From Catalinimonas alkaloidigena (GTDB lineage: Bacteria; Bacteroidota; Bacteroidia; Cytophagales; Cyclobacteriaceae), in NCBI RefSeq assembly GCF_029504655.1, contig NZ_JAQFIL010000001.1:6887001-6951000 (forward strand): 64,000 nt of DNA, read 5' to 3'. The position numbers were made by a program, and so were the translations under genes. How positions within the stretch are numbered: the stretch's first letter is position 1; the number at the start of each line of letters is the position of its first letter. The notes under the pieces were generated by a model, which had not been told where the DNA came from, made no database searches, and saw only the letters and a program-made list of their open reading frames with translations. Positions 36,003 to 45,372 of the stretch are shown here, one piece after another.

Positions 36003-36520
36003 CCACACCATAACTTATTGAATATTAATGAGTTATGTCTTTGTATTTTTAGAAAGTCATGTAATGGTAATGTGTTTCAAAGTAATTATATAATATCAAC
36101 TCAATAGTTTCTGCCTCACTATTTGACTTATAATCAAAAGCATCATTTTTCATTCTATATAATTGTATTTCTTTATTATTTGATTACTGCATAAAATGCA
36201 ATACTTTTTTTTTAATATTTATGAAAATTTTTGCGCTTTGGTATGTAGTCAAACAAATAATTTTTTTTTATCTCTTTGATAAAAAAAATTATTTTTCCTA
36301 TTATTAATAAGGAATTATACTTTAAGCTTTCAATTCTAGCAATCCTCTGCTTTCATAATACGTGTAAAGATTTTCTATTATAACACGTATTCTGATTGTC
36401 TAATAGGCAATCAGAAGTTATTTGTTTCATTAAATGAATCAATTCATCATAGAATAAAGGTGTACTATACCTGTTGGATTTGATAATGCTTATGCAATTT
36501 CATCGCTTATAACTAATACT
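36003..36520. promoter_or_regulatory. Left-end non-coding region of the island with stacked inverted repeats
   Basis: 518 bases, very AT-rich, with no ORF of note. Two adjoining dyads stand out: AATACGTGT (36357-36365) with ACACGTATT (36383-36391), and TTCTGATTG (36390-36398) with CAATCAGAA (36408-36416), sharing two bases in the middle. They lie 105-165 bases before the VWA gene and could be operators, competing RNA stems (attenuator-like), or recombinase sites. Confidence 0.45.
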
Positions 36521-37198
36521 ATGGCTTATAATGACTTTTCTGCTGAATCGCCAGAAAATTATGAACAAAAATGTTTATGTGTACTGGTGCTAGATGTTTC
36601 ATTTTCCATGCAAGGAAACCCAATTGATGAACTTCAAAAAGGTTTAGAAGATTTTTATTCTGATATTCTTGAAGATTCTACTACTGCAAATAGGTTAGAG
36701 GTTTCTATTATTACGTTTGGTAGTAACATTTCTATATTAATAGAGCCGTCATTAGCAGAAAATTTTAGCGTCCCAAATCTAACACTAGATGGTTCTACTA
36801 AGCTTGTGGATGGAGTTAGAGAAGGGATAGCCAAAGTAGAAGATCGGAAACAATGGTATAAAGATACCGGACAACCATATTATCGACCTTGGGTAATTTT
36901 AATCACAGATGGCGAGCCAGATTCGGATCAAGATGTAGATGGCTTATCTAAAGAAATTCGAGTAAGTGTAGAAAACAAAAAATTTTTCTTTTTCGCTATT
37001 GGTGTAGAAGGAGCTAATATGGATACTCTTAAAAAAATTTCATCTACACAAATGCCTCCTTCAAAACTTCAAGGGTTGAAATTTAGTGAATTCTTCAAGT
37101 GGCTCAGCGCAAGTATGACAATTGTTACCTCTTCTAAAGATGGTGACCAAGTTAATCTGCCTAGTCCAGAAGATTGGATGACTGGTTTTAAAGTATGA
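36521..37198 (+). CDS. VWA-domain protein, TerY/YegL-like
   Basis: 225 residues forming essentially one von Willebrand A domain without membrane segments. The MIDAS is intact: D25-x-S27-x-S29 in LDVSFSMQGNPIDELQKGLEDF, then the later TDGEPDSDQDV. The wording 'G-x-P-I-x-E-L-x-x-G-L' is typical of YegL/TerY. In E. coli YegL sits with YegK (PP2C) and YegI (kinase), and in Ter-linked systems the same trio is called TerY-P. The same trio follows here. Likely a metal-dependent protein-interaction adaptor. Confidence 0.88.
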   Translation: MAYNDFSAESPENYEQKCLCVLVLDVSFSMQGNPIDELQKGLEDFYSDILEDSTTANRLEVSIITFGSNISILIEPSLAENFSVPNLTLDGSTKLVDGVREGIAKVEDRKQWYKDTGQPYYRPWVILITDGEPDSDQDVDGLSKEIRVSVENKKFFFFAIGVEGANMDTLKKISSTQMPPSKLQGLKFSEFFKWLSASMTIVTSSKDGDQVNLPSPEDWMTGFKV

Positions 37199-37298
37199 TA
37201 TCATCACATCTTATCATTAATTAAAGAATACAATCTGATTTATTTCCTTTAAACAGGTTAACTATTTTTAAAGGTTTGTTTCCTAAATATTTATACAA

Positions 37299-38426
37299 AT
37301 GGATTTCATAACAAACTTGCTTAGTAAGGCATTGTTTTTTGAACTCATTTTCTTGATCATTCTTCTTATCGGAGTAAATATTTATCAGTTTTTTTATTAC
37401 AGAAAAAAAATTAACCAGTTGACCCTAAGCTCTAATAAGCAAAAATCAAAATTCAGTTCTTCTACTAAAAAAAATCTCAAAATAACAGATCCTCCATTAT
37501 CATTAACAGGTGAACTAAGTGCTGAAGCCTTTAATACTTCTAATGCTCTATCTAACCTATCAAATAATGTAAATAATATTTTAATGGATTGGATTGTAGT
37601 TGGAGCCTCAGTTATTGGAAAATCTCATATCCAAATGAATCTTCCTTGTCAAGATAATTATCATTACAAACCCTTAAAGAATGGATGGGGTTTAGCAATC
37701 ATATCTGATGGAGCAGGTTCGGCTAAACATTCTGATATTGGATCTCATTATGCTGCTAAAAATGCTGTTGAAGAAACCTTCATAAAGGACTTTTTAGAAA
37801 AAGACTGGTATAATAACAAAGCTTTTCCTACTGATAAAGAATGGAAAAATTTCTCTGTTATAAATTTTTATAAAATAAGGAAGAAATTAGAAGATTACGC
37901 TAAAGATCATCAATATCAACCCATAGATTTAGCTTGTACCTTGATCGTTATATTTTACCATGCTCAAGGAATCCTTGTTTCACATATTGGTGATGGCAGA
38001 GCTGGGTATAAAAATATTAAGGGTGAATGGAAACCATTAATCACTCCCTGGAAAGGTGAAGAAGCAAATTCTACGATTTTTATTACTTCCAACATTTGGG
38101 AGACAGAAGAAGTTGCAAAAAACTATATAGGAGCAAACGTTGTAAGGGACGAAATAACTGCGTTTACATTGATGTCAGATGGTTGTGAAGATGCCGCTTT
38201 TGAACACAGCAAAATGGACTCCCTTACTCAAAAATGGGTGGATCCAAATCAACCCCATGAAAATTTTTTTAATCCTCTAATAAGTTCACTGAAGGCTATG
38301 AAACAAGAGAAGTTATCAAACTACGATATACAACAAAAATGGAAAAAGTTTTTACAAGAAGGAAACCATGTCTTGAAAAATGAACCTGACGATAAAACTA
38401 TGATTTTGGGAGTTCTTGACATCTAA
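37299..38426 (+). CDS. Membrane-anchored PP2C-type protein phosphatase, YegK/PphC-like
   Basis: 375 residues. A membrane helix at about 12-33 is followed by a low-complexity Ser/Asn/Lys linker (about 40-95) and a PP2C domain. Metal-binding and catalytic elements are present: CQDN (Asp119), SDGAGSAKHSD (Asp137-Gly138), HIGDGRAGY (231-234) and LMSDGCED (Asp294-Gly295). The SDGAGSA form is that of PphC rather than classic PPM. It would remove phosphate from Ser/Thr, opposing the two kinases that follow. The N-terminal anchor is not found in E. coli PphC. Confidence 0.85.
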   Translation: MDFITNLLSKALFFELIFLIILLIGVNIYQFFYYRKKINQLTLSSNKQKSKFSSSTKKNLKITDPPLSLTGELSAEAFNTSNALSNLSNNVNNILMDWIVVGASVIGKSHIQMNLPCQDNYHYKPLKNGWGLAIISDGAGSAKHSDIGSHYAAKNAVEETFIKDFLEKDWYNNKAFPTDKEWKNFSVINFYKIRKKLEDYAKDHQYQPIDLACTLIVIFYHAQGILVSHIGDGRAGYKNIKGEWKPLITPWKGEEANSTIFITSNIWETEEVAKNYIGANVVRDEITAFTLMSDGCEDAAFEHSKMDSLTQKWVDPNQPHENFFNPLISSLKAMKQEKLSNYDIQQKWKKFLQEGNHVLKNEPDDKTMILGVLDI

Positions 38427-38433
38427 TTAAAAT

Positions 38434-39795
38434 ATGGAAAACCAATATTTTACTTCACAAGGTATTTGTATAAATATTCAATGTCTACCTTTTCAATCTG
38501 GAGGAGAGGGTGAGGTTTTTAGTATTGTTAGTCCTGATGATTATAAAAATAAATGTGCAAAAATTTTTTATCCAAGCAAAAGGAATGACATAAGGAAAAA
38601 AAAGCTTGAGTTTATGGTGGCAAACTCACCTCCTAAACTGGAGGAAGAGCAATATAGAATCTGCTGGCCTCTAACTCTACTTTACCAACATAATAGTTTT
38701 GTAGGTTTTATTATGCCATTAGCGTATTCTAATAGTATTCAATTATATGAGCTTTGCACCCCTAAAATTAAGCCTAAATTACTTCCAGAGTGGAGCAAGT
38801 TTGATCGTACAACAGGTGAAGGTGTTGTCATCAGATTAAAGTTATGCGTTAATATTGCAATTGCTATCCATATTATTCACTGCATGAAAAAGTATGTTTT
38901 AGTGGATATGAAACCTCAAAATATTTTAGTTAATCAAATAGGGAATATTTCTATTATTGATTTGGATTCTATTCAAATTTCTAATGGAAAAAAAGTAGCT
39001 TTTTATGGCCCGGTTGCTACTCCTGAATACGTGCCTCCTGAAGGAATTCAACTTAAACCAAATGAAAATCATATCCCTTCCAGTTGGGACTTATTTTCAT
39101 TGGCAGTGATTTTTTATGAAATTATTTTTGGGTTGCATCCATTTGCGGCAACAGCAAATGGCAAATATGAAACCTGTACCACAATTAGTGATAAGATATC
39201 GAGTGGGCTTTTTCCTTATGGATCAAACTCAAAGTTCATTACTATGATGCCCCCTCTTCATCATAATTTTACCTTATTGCCTAATGTGCTACAATCTTAT
39301 TTCATCAGAGCTTTTGACAATAAAATTTTTAAGCCAGAACATCGGCCATCTTCAGAAATGTGGGGCAAATTTTTTTTCAAAGAGATAAACCAACCTTCTA
39401 AAAGAAATAAATCTAGAGTTAAATTAGGTTCTTCAAATATATATAAACCAAAATCTAATATTAATCCTGAAATTAAAATTAATTCTTCTAAGACAGTCCT
39501 TTTATCAGCAAAAATATCTAACAATACTTACGCAGAAACAAGTTGGATTATAGCTGCTTTATGTCACTTAATGTTGTTTGGAACGGGTTTATTTTATGTT
39601 GATAAATCAATTAAAAGAAAGTGGGTTTACCCCTTAAGTGTTACATATTGTATTATTGCGACTTATTTATCAGAGAAGGTTTTAATCTTCGGTACAGAAT
39701 TAGGATTCATTTCTATTATTGTAGGTGTATTTGTTGGATATTTTATTGGGCTAATTGACACATTGGCAACTTTGTACAATAGGAAAAACCTTTAA
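38434..39795 (+). CDS. Ser/Thr kinase-like protein with C-terminal membrane helices, YegI-like (kinase 1)
   Basis: 453 residues. The kinase domain has a glycine loop GGEGEVF (23-29), ATP lysine Lys43 (CAKIF), catalytic loop LVDMKPQN (Asp158, Asn163) and metal Asp176 in IIDLDS, which replaces DFG. TPEYVPPE is the APE-like segment and SWDLFSLAVIFYEIIFGLHPF the following helix. All catalytic positions are present, so it is probably active. Three hydrophobic segments lie at about 368-445, anchoring it to the membrane. It starts seven bases after the phosphatase gene. Confidence 0.85.
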   Translation: MENQYFTSQGICINIQCLPFQSGGEGEVFSIVSPDDYKNKCAKIFYPSKRNDIRKKKLEFMVANSPPKLEEEQYRICWPLTLLYQHNSFVGFIMPLAYSNSIQLYELCTPKIKPKLLPEWSKFDRTTGEGVVIRLKLCVNIAIAIHIIHCMKKYVLVDMKPQNILVNQIGNISIIDLDSIQISNGKKVAFYGPVATPEYVPPEGIQLKPNENHIPSSWDLFSLAVIFYEIIFGLHPFAATANGKYETCTTISDKISSGLFPYGSNSKFITMMPPLHHNFTLLPNVLQSYFIRAFDNKIFKPEHRPSSEMWGKFFFKEINQPSKRNKSRVKLGSSNIYKPKSNINPEIKINSSKTVLLSAKISNNTYAETSWIIAALCHLMLFGTGLFYVDKSIKRKWVYPLSVTYCIIATYLSEKVLIFGTELGFISIIVGVFVGYFIGLIDTLATLYNRKNL

Positions 39796-39805
39796 TTTTC
39801 TTAAA

Positions 39806-41566
39806 ATGTCATATGAGTACAGATTAAAGAACCAAGATGTAGTTAGGGTAGAAAAAACTCCTTTTAACTCTGGGGGTGAAGGAAAAGTTTATAAAGTTGT
39901 AAAAACACCCCAATTTACTCACCATTGTGTGAAAATTTATGATCATAAATATAGAACGTCTGAACGTGAGCATAAACTTCAATATATGGTGCATAATCCT
40001 CCTTCTTCATTAGAAGGAGAACACTATATGGTTTGCTGGCCTGTTGATGTCTTATATGATAAAGAAGAATTTATTGGTTTTGTTATGCCTATGGCATTTG
40101 AGAACAGTATTCAGCTCTATGAAATATGTACTCTGAGCTTAAGAAAGAAGTTAACTCAAGAATGGCATAAATTTGATCGTGGAAATAATAGCAACAACAT
40201 AATTCGTCTAAAATTATGTGTGAATATTGCTCTTGCTATTCATAATGTTCATTCTATACAACATTATGTTTTAGTAGATATGAAACCTCAAAATATTTTA
40301 GCCTCTCCAGATGGGAAAGTATCTATAATTGATCTTGATTCTATTCAAATTTATAAAGGTAATCAAGTGATATATAGAAGTTCTGTAGCCACCCCTGAAT
40401 ATGTGCCGCCAGAATCACACAGTCTTAGCCCTTCTAATGACTTTATCCCTGTTTCTTGGGACAGATTTTCAATCGCTGTTATTTTCTATGAAATATTATT
40501 TGGAATTCATCCTTATGCTTCAACTGCCTCTGGTAATTATAATGAGTTCAATACTGTAAGCGAAAAAATTCAAAGCGGTCTTTTCCCATTTGGCTCAAAG
40601 TCAGGTTGTATCACTACTCTGCCTAAACCTCATGAAAACTTTACTTTCAATATTTCATCTACTTTACAAGATTTATTCATTCTAGCTTTTGAAAATGGTC
40701 ATTACGAACCTGAGATAAGACCTACACTAGAAACCTGGGGAAAAGTTATCTACAGTGAAATTATAAGTCCAACGTATCCTTTTAGAATTAAAGCAAATCA
40801 GCTTGTACTAGCGAGAAATAATAATAACGGTAACTCTGTTAGCAAAACTAAATATGAAAAGATTAAAGGTGAATATTACAAAATAAAAGACGACTATAAT
40901 AAACTAAAAAATACTTTTACTGAATCAAGCCGGAATCATAAAGTATGGTTAATTACATTAATAATCCTATCTACAATTTTGACAACCATTATTTTTTATT
41001 TTCATAATAATTTACAATCTCAAAAAAGTAGTACAGCTCAATTTAGGAGACAATATAATGACCTGTTGAATAAGTCTGATTCTTATCAAAATCAAATTGC
41101 CAGCCTTACAAATGAAAAAAACCGATTAAGTGATGAAATAGTATCATTAAAAGGGCTTAATAATAAATTGGAAAATAAAGTAAAAAGTGTTTCACCGTTT
41201 AGTATTATTAATATTGACTTTTCAAATAATGGTTCATCCTCATTCAAAAACTCATTTTACTCATTTGAAACAACTTACTTATACCCAAGATTATCCTATG
41301 AAAGTAACATAAAAGATGGTGTTGAGGCAACCTTATATTTTAAATACTTTTTTCCTAATGGGAAACTTTTACAAACCAGTGATTCACCATATGGATATAC
41401 ATTTAATGAATCATTCTCGATACCGGATAATTATGCTCAAAATGTTCTAGAGGTTGATCATGGTATCGGTTACTCTGAACTTTATAAATGGCCGAAAGGT
41501 AGGTACAAAGTTGAAGTTTGGTATAAATCTAACCCTATATATAACACTTTTTTTGAAATAAAATAA
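39806..41566 (+). CDS. Receptor-like Ser/Thr kinase with coiled coils and an extracytoplasmic beta domain (kinase 2)
   Basis: 586 residues from MSYEYRL; the ATG at 39755 would lie inside kinase 1, so 39806 is preferred. Residues 1-330 are co-linear with kinase 1: loop GGEGKVY 23-29, Lys43, Asp158/Asn163 in VDMKPQN, Asp176 in DLDS. Then come a coiled coil (347-375), one membrane helix (380-400), a second heptad-rich coiled coil (412-462) and a beta-rich C-terminal domain (465-586, ending KWPKGRYKVEVWYKSN). It has the shape of a transmembrane receptor kinase with a sensor outside. Probably arose by duplication of kinase 1 and acquisition of the sensor. Confidence 0.83.
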   Translation: MSYEYRLKNQDVVRVEKTPFNSGGEGKVYKVVKTPQFTHHCVKIYDHKYRTSEREHKLQYMVHNPPSSLEGEHYMVCWPVDVLYDKEEFIGFVMPMAFENSIQLYEICTLSLRKKLTQEWHKFDRGNNSNNIIRLKLCVNIALAIHNVHSIQHYVLVDMKPQNILASPDGKVSIIDLDSIQIYKGNQVIYRSSVATPEYVPPESHSLSPSNDFIPVSWDRFSIAVIFYEILFGIHPYASTASGNYNEFNTVSEKIQSGLFPFGSKSGCITTLPKPHENFTFNISSTLQDLFILAFENGHYEPEIRPTLETWGKVIYSEIISPTYPFRIKANQLVLARNNNNGNSVSKTKYEKIKGEYYKIKDDYNKLKNTFTESSRNHKVWLITLIILSTILTTIIFYFHNNLQSQKSSTAQFRRQYNDLLNKSDSYQNQIASLTNEKNRLSDEIVSLKGLNNKLENKVKSVSPFSIINIDFSNNGSSSFKNSFYSFETTYLYPRLSYESNIKDGVEATLYFKYFFPNGKLLQTSDSPYGYTFNESFSIPDNYAQNVLEVDHGIGYSELYKWPKGRYKVEVWYKSNPIYNTFFEIK

Positions 41567-41572
41567 ACGGCC

Positions 41573-42973
41573 ATGAATAGAATTACCCGATATATTTGCT
41601 CATCTGTTTATGATAACTATTCATTAAGAGAGAAGATAATTGATATTATTGAAGATGATTATAGAATTATTGCTGATTCCTATGGAATTGAGATAGGTGA
41701 AGTAATTAAGCATTGCTATAATGCAAAAAGAAGAGACAATAGATATTATTATCTAATTTTTATCATTCTTCTCTTAATGCTTATAGGGATCTTATTCTCA
41801 CTCGAGGTTTTGATACCCTTAGGGTTGCTGTTGATTCTCTTTTTCTCTATAGTTCACTCCTACCAATTTGAAAAAAATATTTTAAGAAAGTATTTTTTGA
41901 ATAACTCGCATTCTTCTCATATTTCTACACCATCTTCTTCAAAAATTGCCACTCTTATTAATAAAAAAAATAACCAAATAAGCCAAAATCTTGTTTATTA
42001 TTCCTTTTTTTCTCCTTTTGTAGGAGCTGGAATTGAGTTAGAAGGATGGTCTTTTGCAATTGATATTGATAAAGGAAAAGAAGGATCTATGATGCCTCCA
42101 GAAACTTTTCATGAGCACGAATTATACACCGCTGTTGCGAATGAAATTAAATCCCTTAAGTTTCAGAATCTTCAAATATTAGATAAGTTGTACATTAATG
42201 GGAGCTCTATTCGAAACAATCGTAAATTACTACCCAATATAATGGGTCATCCTCTAAACAAAATCACTTCTTCGGAAATAAATGTTTTCAAAGGGATATA
42301 CAACAAAAATGCAAGATATTACCAGTTATTCCAAATAAGTGATTGGGAAGACGAATTAGTCTTAAACATTTTTTTAAGGTTCTTTAAAAATGAAAAAAAT
42401 TTATTTATTGAGTTAAATTATTATTTACTAACACCTACCGAGAAATCTTACACCAAAGTAGATAGAATCAGTGAAAAGTTATTTTCCAGAGATTATTTTA
42501 AAATTTTATTTAAAAGTTTATTTAAAGTTTTTGTAGATTCTATCCGTTCTATACTGCTAATTTTTAATAAAATCGATGAATTACAATATAGAGTTTTTCA
42601 TAGCGGAAGAGATAAAAAAGCTTATGAATTAAGAAAACAAGTCAAGACAAACCCTGAATTTAATTATGGTGCTGAAATGAGTATTAGAGAGCTTATTTCT
42701 AGTAAACTTTATTATCAGCTTTTCCAAAAGTTAGATAAAGAAATGTATCACAAAATTATAGAAAAGCGCATATTAAACACTATAAATGATTTTCTCGAAA
42801 AGAAAAATATTGAGTTAAAAGAATTCAAAGAAAGGCAAACAAATATTCTCAATCATGGAGTAATTGTTACAGGTGGTAATCTTAATACTCAAAATTTAGC
42901 AATTGGAAAAAAAGCTAAAAACATTACCTCAACGTTTCAATTTAAGAAACTTAAAACACAGACTAACAACTAA
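41573..42973 (+). CDS. Membrane protein of unknown function with C-terminal GGNL/AIG motif
   Basis: 466 residues: an N-terminal helical region, two membrane helices (about 58-76 and 78-96), a large cytoplasmic mixed domain without a recognised family, and a Lys-rich end. Near the C-terminus, residues 432-450 carry TGGNLxxQxxAIGxxAKN, shared with the next protein. It begins seven bases after kinase 2, so it belongs to the cassette. I do not recognise any enzyme motif. It could be the effector or a scaffold. Confidence 0.7.
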   Translation: MNRITRYICSSVYDNYSLREKIIDIIEDDYRIIADSYGIEIGEVIKHCYNAKRRDNRYYYLIFIILLLMLIGILFSLEVLIPLGLLLILFFSIVHSYQFEKNILRKYFLNNSHSSHISTPSSSKIATLINKKNNQISQNLVYYSFFSPFVGAGIELEGWSFAIDIDKGKEGSMMPPETFHEHELYTAVANEIKSLKFQNLQILDKLYINGSSIRNNRKLLPNIMGHPLNKITSSEINVFKGIYNKNARYYQLFQISDWEDELVLNIFLRFFKNEKNLFIELNYYLLTPTEKSYTKVDRISEKLFSRDYFKILFKSLFKVFVDSIRSILLIFNKIDELQYRVFHSGRDKKAYELRKQVKTNPEFNYGAEMSIRELISSKLYYQLFQKLDKEMYHKIIEKRILNTINDFLEKKNIELKEFKERQTNILNHGVIVTGGNLNTQNLAIGKKAKNITSTFQFKKLKTQTNN

Positions 42974-42978
42974 AAATT

Positions 42979-43353
42979 ATGAAAACAAATAAAAACAAAG
43001 GAATAGTGATTACCGGTGGTAACCTACATGCCCAACAAATAGCGATTGGTGAAAATGCTAAAAATGTTTTAAGCACTATTGCTAAGGTTGATGAACGAAA
43101 TAGTGAGTTAGTTAAAATAAAAGAACAATTAACTTTACTTGTTGAAGCCATTGAAAAAAATAAGGAATCATTAAAAAATTCGGGAGAATTACTAGATAGC
43201 ACAGATACTGTTGCAAAAGAAGTTTTAAAGGAAAAGCCCAATAAAATTACTATTGATGCAGTATTAAATGGAATAAAAAATGGAGCTAAAACTGTGAAAG
43301 AAATATTACCAATTGTTAATGTACTTAAAACTCTAATTATTGGTTTTTTATAA
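42979..43353 (+). CDS. Small protein with N-terminal GGNL/AIG motif and amphipathic tail
   Basis: 124 residues. Residues 11-29 hold TGGNLxxQxxAIGxxAKN, matching the end of the preceding protein; the two are encoded six bases apart. The middle is a heptad-like, charged helix (about 36-75), and the end is a hydrophobic segment (ILPIVNVLKTLIIGFL), which could insert in a membrane. Small helical proteins with a hydrophobic end are a plausible membrane-disrupting effector, but this is only inference. The final gene of the cassette. Confidence 0.65.
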   Translation: MKTNKNKGIVITGGNLHAQQIAIGENAKNVLSTIAKVDERNSELVKIKEQLTLLVEAIEKNKESLKNSGELLDSTDTVAKEVLKEKPNKITIDAVLNGIKNGAKTVKEILPIVNVLKTLIIGFL

Positions 43354-43863
43354 GAAGCCTCAATTTCTTGGAGTATTTGGAGGTGGATTTTTTGCAACTT
43401 GGTGCTTTTTATACCTATATATATAAGAGGTACTTGTTTATGGCTCCTTGCTTAAACTCTTTCTACTCCTGATTTTCGACACAAAAATTAAAGACCTTGT
43501 ATGAGAATTATTGAATTGACATTTTCGTCTCTAAGCAATTTTAGTCTCAAATCGACTAATTGTACCTTTTAACATAGATCGTTGATTCTAGAGCAAGGGT
43601 AGAAATGAATTTAAGTACTTTCTATGATCTTTTCATTACTTAGTAAAAAAGAAAAAGCTAACTTTTTTGGTTAGCTTCATTTTTAAATTTTAATAGCTTT
43701 AAATATATACTTGATAGTTAGAATTATTTATATCAATTGATTCTACTGTTTTTAAATAGATAGTAAATTAAGATCACAATTTATTACCCTATTAATGTTT
43801 AATGCTTTATATTATTTATTATATTTTATATTAAAATAATTAAAATCGGAACGTTAATATATA
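43354..43863. other. Non-coding gap after the kinase cassette
   Basis: 510 AT-rich bases between the converging cassette and rep-like gene. It contains the terminator at 43655-43677. I see no RNA gene or credible ORF. Confidence 0.45.
43655..43685 (+). terminator. Intrinsic terminator of the kinase cassette
   Basis: AAGCTAAC (43655-43662) pairs with GTTAGCTT (43670-43677) around a T-rich loop and is followed by CATTTTTA. It is about 300 bases after the last cassette gene, with nothing else between. Confidence 0.65.
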
Positions 43864-44706
43864 TCATGCTGCCTTTTGGTTGTTGTTTAAGAATACTGGT
43901 TCACAACTCCAGGTTTTTTGATCTAGAATCGCTTCTTCATAAATGTTTAGTTGCATCATAATTGATTCTAATTCTACTGGAGATTTTTTGCACATTTTTT
44001 TAACAATTGTATTTATATAGTAATCAATAGCCCTTAGATAAAATTCTTCATCAAATAAAGCAGTTGCGTAAGTGTGGTATTTTAGTGTGTCTCCAATACA
44101 TTGACTTGGCTTTCTTAAAAAGCGTGCCTCTATACGCATCAGTTTTCCTTTTTTATAAACTACCACTGATCGGTTGGATCTTTTAGGTGTTTTGGCGTAA
44201 TAGACGTTTCCATTCTTTTTTCCTTTAGAACCCTTTTCTACCTCACTATCTTCATATAGATATTCTTTCTGCAACTTCATGTAGGGGGGATGAGAAAATA
44301 GGTTTGTATACTCTCGTATATGTTTCTTTCCTATTTGGAAATTAGCTGTGATATCTATTCTGCTTATTTTTAATTCTTCTATGGGGAGATTTAATAATCC
44401 ACAGATGGCTAACACAGCAATTCGTGTTTCATGGAAATCAGCCAGTTGATAATTATTTCCATTGATTAAAGAAGCAGGCTCAAAACTAATGCATGTCTTT
44501 AACTTGCTGAACCATAATCTTACCAATACATTTTCTCTGTACTCAAATACACCTGCACTTATAAACCTTCCACAAGGGCTTCTCTTCTTTACTTTAAGAG
44601 ATATCTTTTGAAAGCCTAGAACCTCTTCTATATGTTTATAGCAACTACGATCTAGATAAAGCCTAATTGTATCATATCCTGGCTTAATTGTATAAGCTTC
44701 TTTCAT
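43864..44706 (-). CDS. Replication-initiation-like protein (phage/plasmid Rep, gene II/X-type)
   Basis: 280 residues. The segment YDTIRLYLDRSCY, the strand SRIDITANFQIG, the GNVYYAKTPKRSNRSVVVYKKGKLMRIEARF region and a helical C-terminus resemble the 'phage/plasmid replication protein, II/X family' seen in Bacteroidota elements. Such proteins nick a hairpin origin and start rolling-circle replication. I cannot pinpoint the catalytic Tyr. It is translationally coupled (ATGA overlap) with the gene upstream. It suggests the island can replicate or mobilise after excision. Confidence 0.65.
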   Translation of the reverse strand: MKEAYTIKPGYDTIRLYLDRSCYKHIEEVLGFQKISLKVKKRSPCGRFISAGVFEYRENVLVRLWFSKLKTCISFEPASLINGNNYQLADFHETRIAVLAICGLLNLPIEELKISRIDITANFQIGKKHIREYTNLFSHPPYMKLQKEYLYEDSEVEKGSKGKKNGNVYYAKTPKRSNRSVVVYKKGKLMRIEARFLRKPSQCIGDTLKYHTYATALFDEEFYLRAIDYYINTIVKKMCKKSPVELESIMMQLNIYEEAILDQKTWSCEPVFLNNNQKAA

Positions 44707-45047
44707 ACAGTTGGCTCTTTAGGTAGATTTGGAAATAAAGTACTAGCTTCTTTTTCTACCAAATAGTTGTATTTAGCTAAAGCAACTTCAATAGAACCAA
44801 CAGTCCAAGCTTGAGAACCCCAAAGGGAAGTTTGCGGATAAGCTTCATATAAGGGAATATATTTATCTTTAAATCTTTTCCCCCCTTTAATCTGAATTTT
44901 AATTACTTCATACCTTCTTGGCTCACATTCATGATTATATAATTGAGCATAGATAGCATAATGAGAACTGCGAATGACTTGCTTATAAATGAAGCCATTA
45001 ACTTTAACGGAGTGACCAAGTTTTCTTGGGATTTGATTAGTTTTCAT
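44703..45047 (-). CDS. Unknown protein coupled to the rep-like gene
   Basis: 114 residues, basic, with strand-rich wording (VKVNGFIYKQVIRSSHYAIYAQLYNHECEPRRYEVIKIQIKGG). No family recognised. It overlaps the rep-like gene by four bases, so it probably works with Rep in replication or mobilisation of the island. Confidence 0.6.
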   Translation of the reverse strand: MKTNQIPRKLGHSVKVNGFIYKQVIRSSHYAIYAQLYNHECEPRRYEVIKIQIKGGKRFKDKYIPLYEAYPQTSLWGSQAWTVGSIEVALAKYNYLVEKEASTLFPNLPKEPTV

Positions 45048-45372
45048 AAGTTTCTCTTAAGAGTAAAATATAAATTTTTGACGAACTCTTGTTTTAGAGA
45101 AATTATTATGTGCTAATCATTCATTAAGATTATTTACTATAAAATTGATATAATAGAGAATTATAGCATTTTTCATTTTTTACCCTTAATACTAAATTTT
45201 TAGAATCATTGTTCCCTTTTACAAAAAATAATTGTATTTTTTTAATATAGAGATAATGTTTATATAAGTAGCGAAAGGTTACTTTGGGGATACTTATAAA
45301 AAAAACCCTTTCTCACAACTTAATGCAAAAAAGGGTTTTAGATCAATTACACATAACAGTGTAAAGTTTCGC
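45048..45372. other. Intergenic, 325 bases, AT-rich
   Basis: Between the HTH gene and the rep-coupled gene on the same strand. It holds the terminator at 45299-45339 and presumably the promoter for the rep pair. No ORF of note. Confidence 0.45.
45299..45339 (-). terminator. Terminator of the excisionase-like gene
   Basis: AAAACCCTTT (45302-45311) and AAAGGGTTTT (45330-45339) pair over 10 bases. Read on the minus strand, the stem is followed by a T-run. It lies about 35 bases after the HTH gene stop. Confidence 0.65.

Noticed and set aside
42963..43397. 144-residue minus-strand ORF opposite the small GGNL-motif gene
   Set aside because: The plus-strand gene continues the cassette spacing (six bases after its neighbour) and shares its motif; the minus frame is its shadow.
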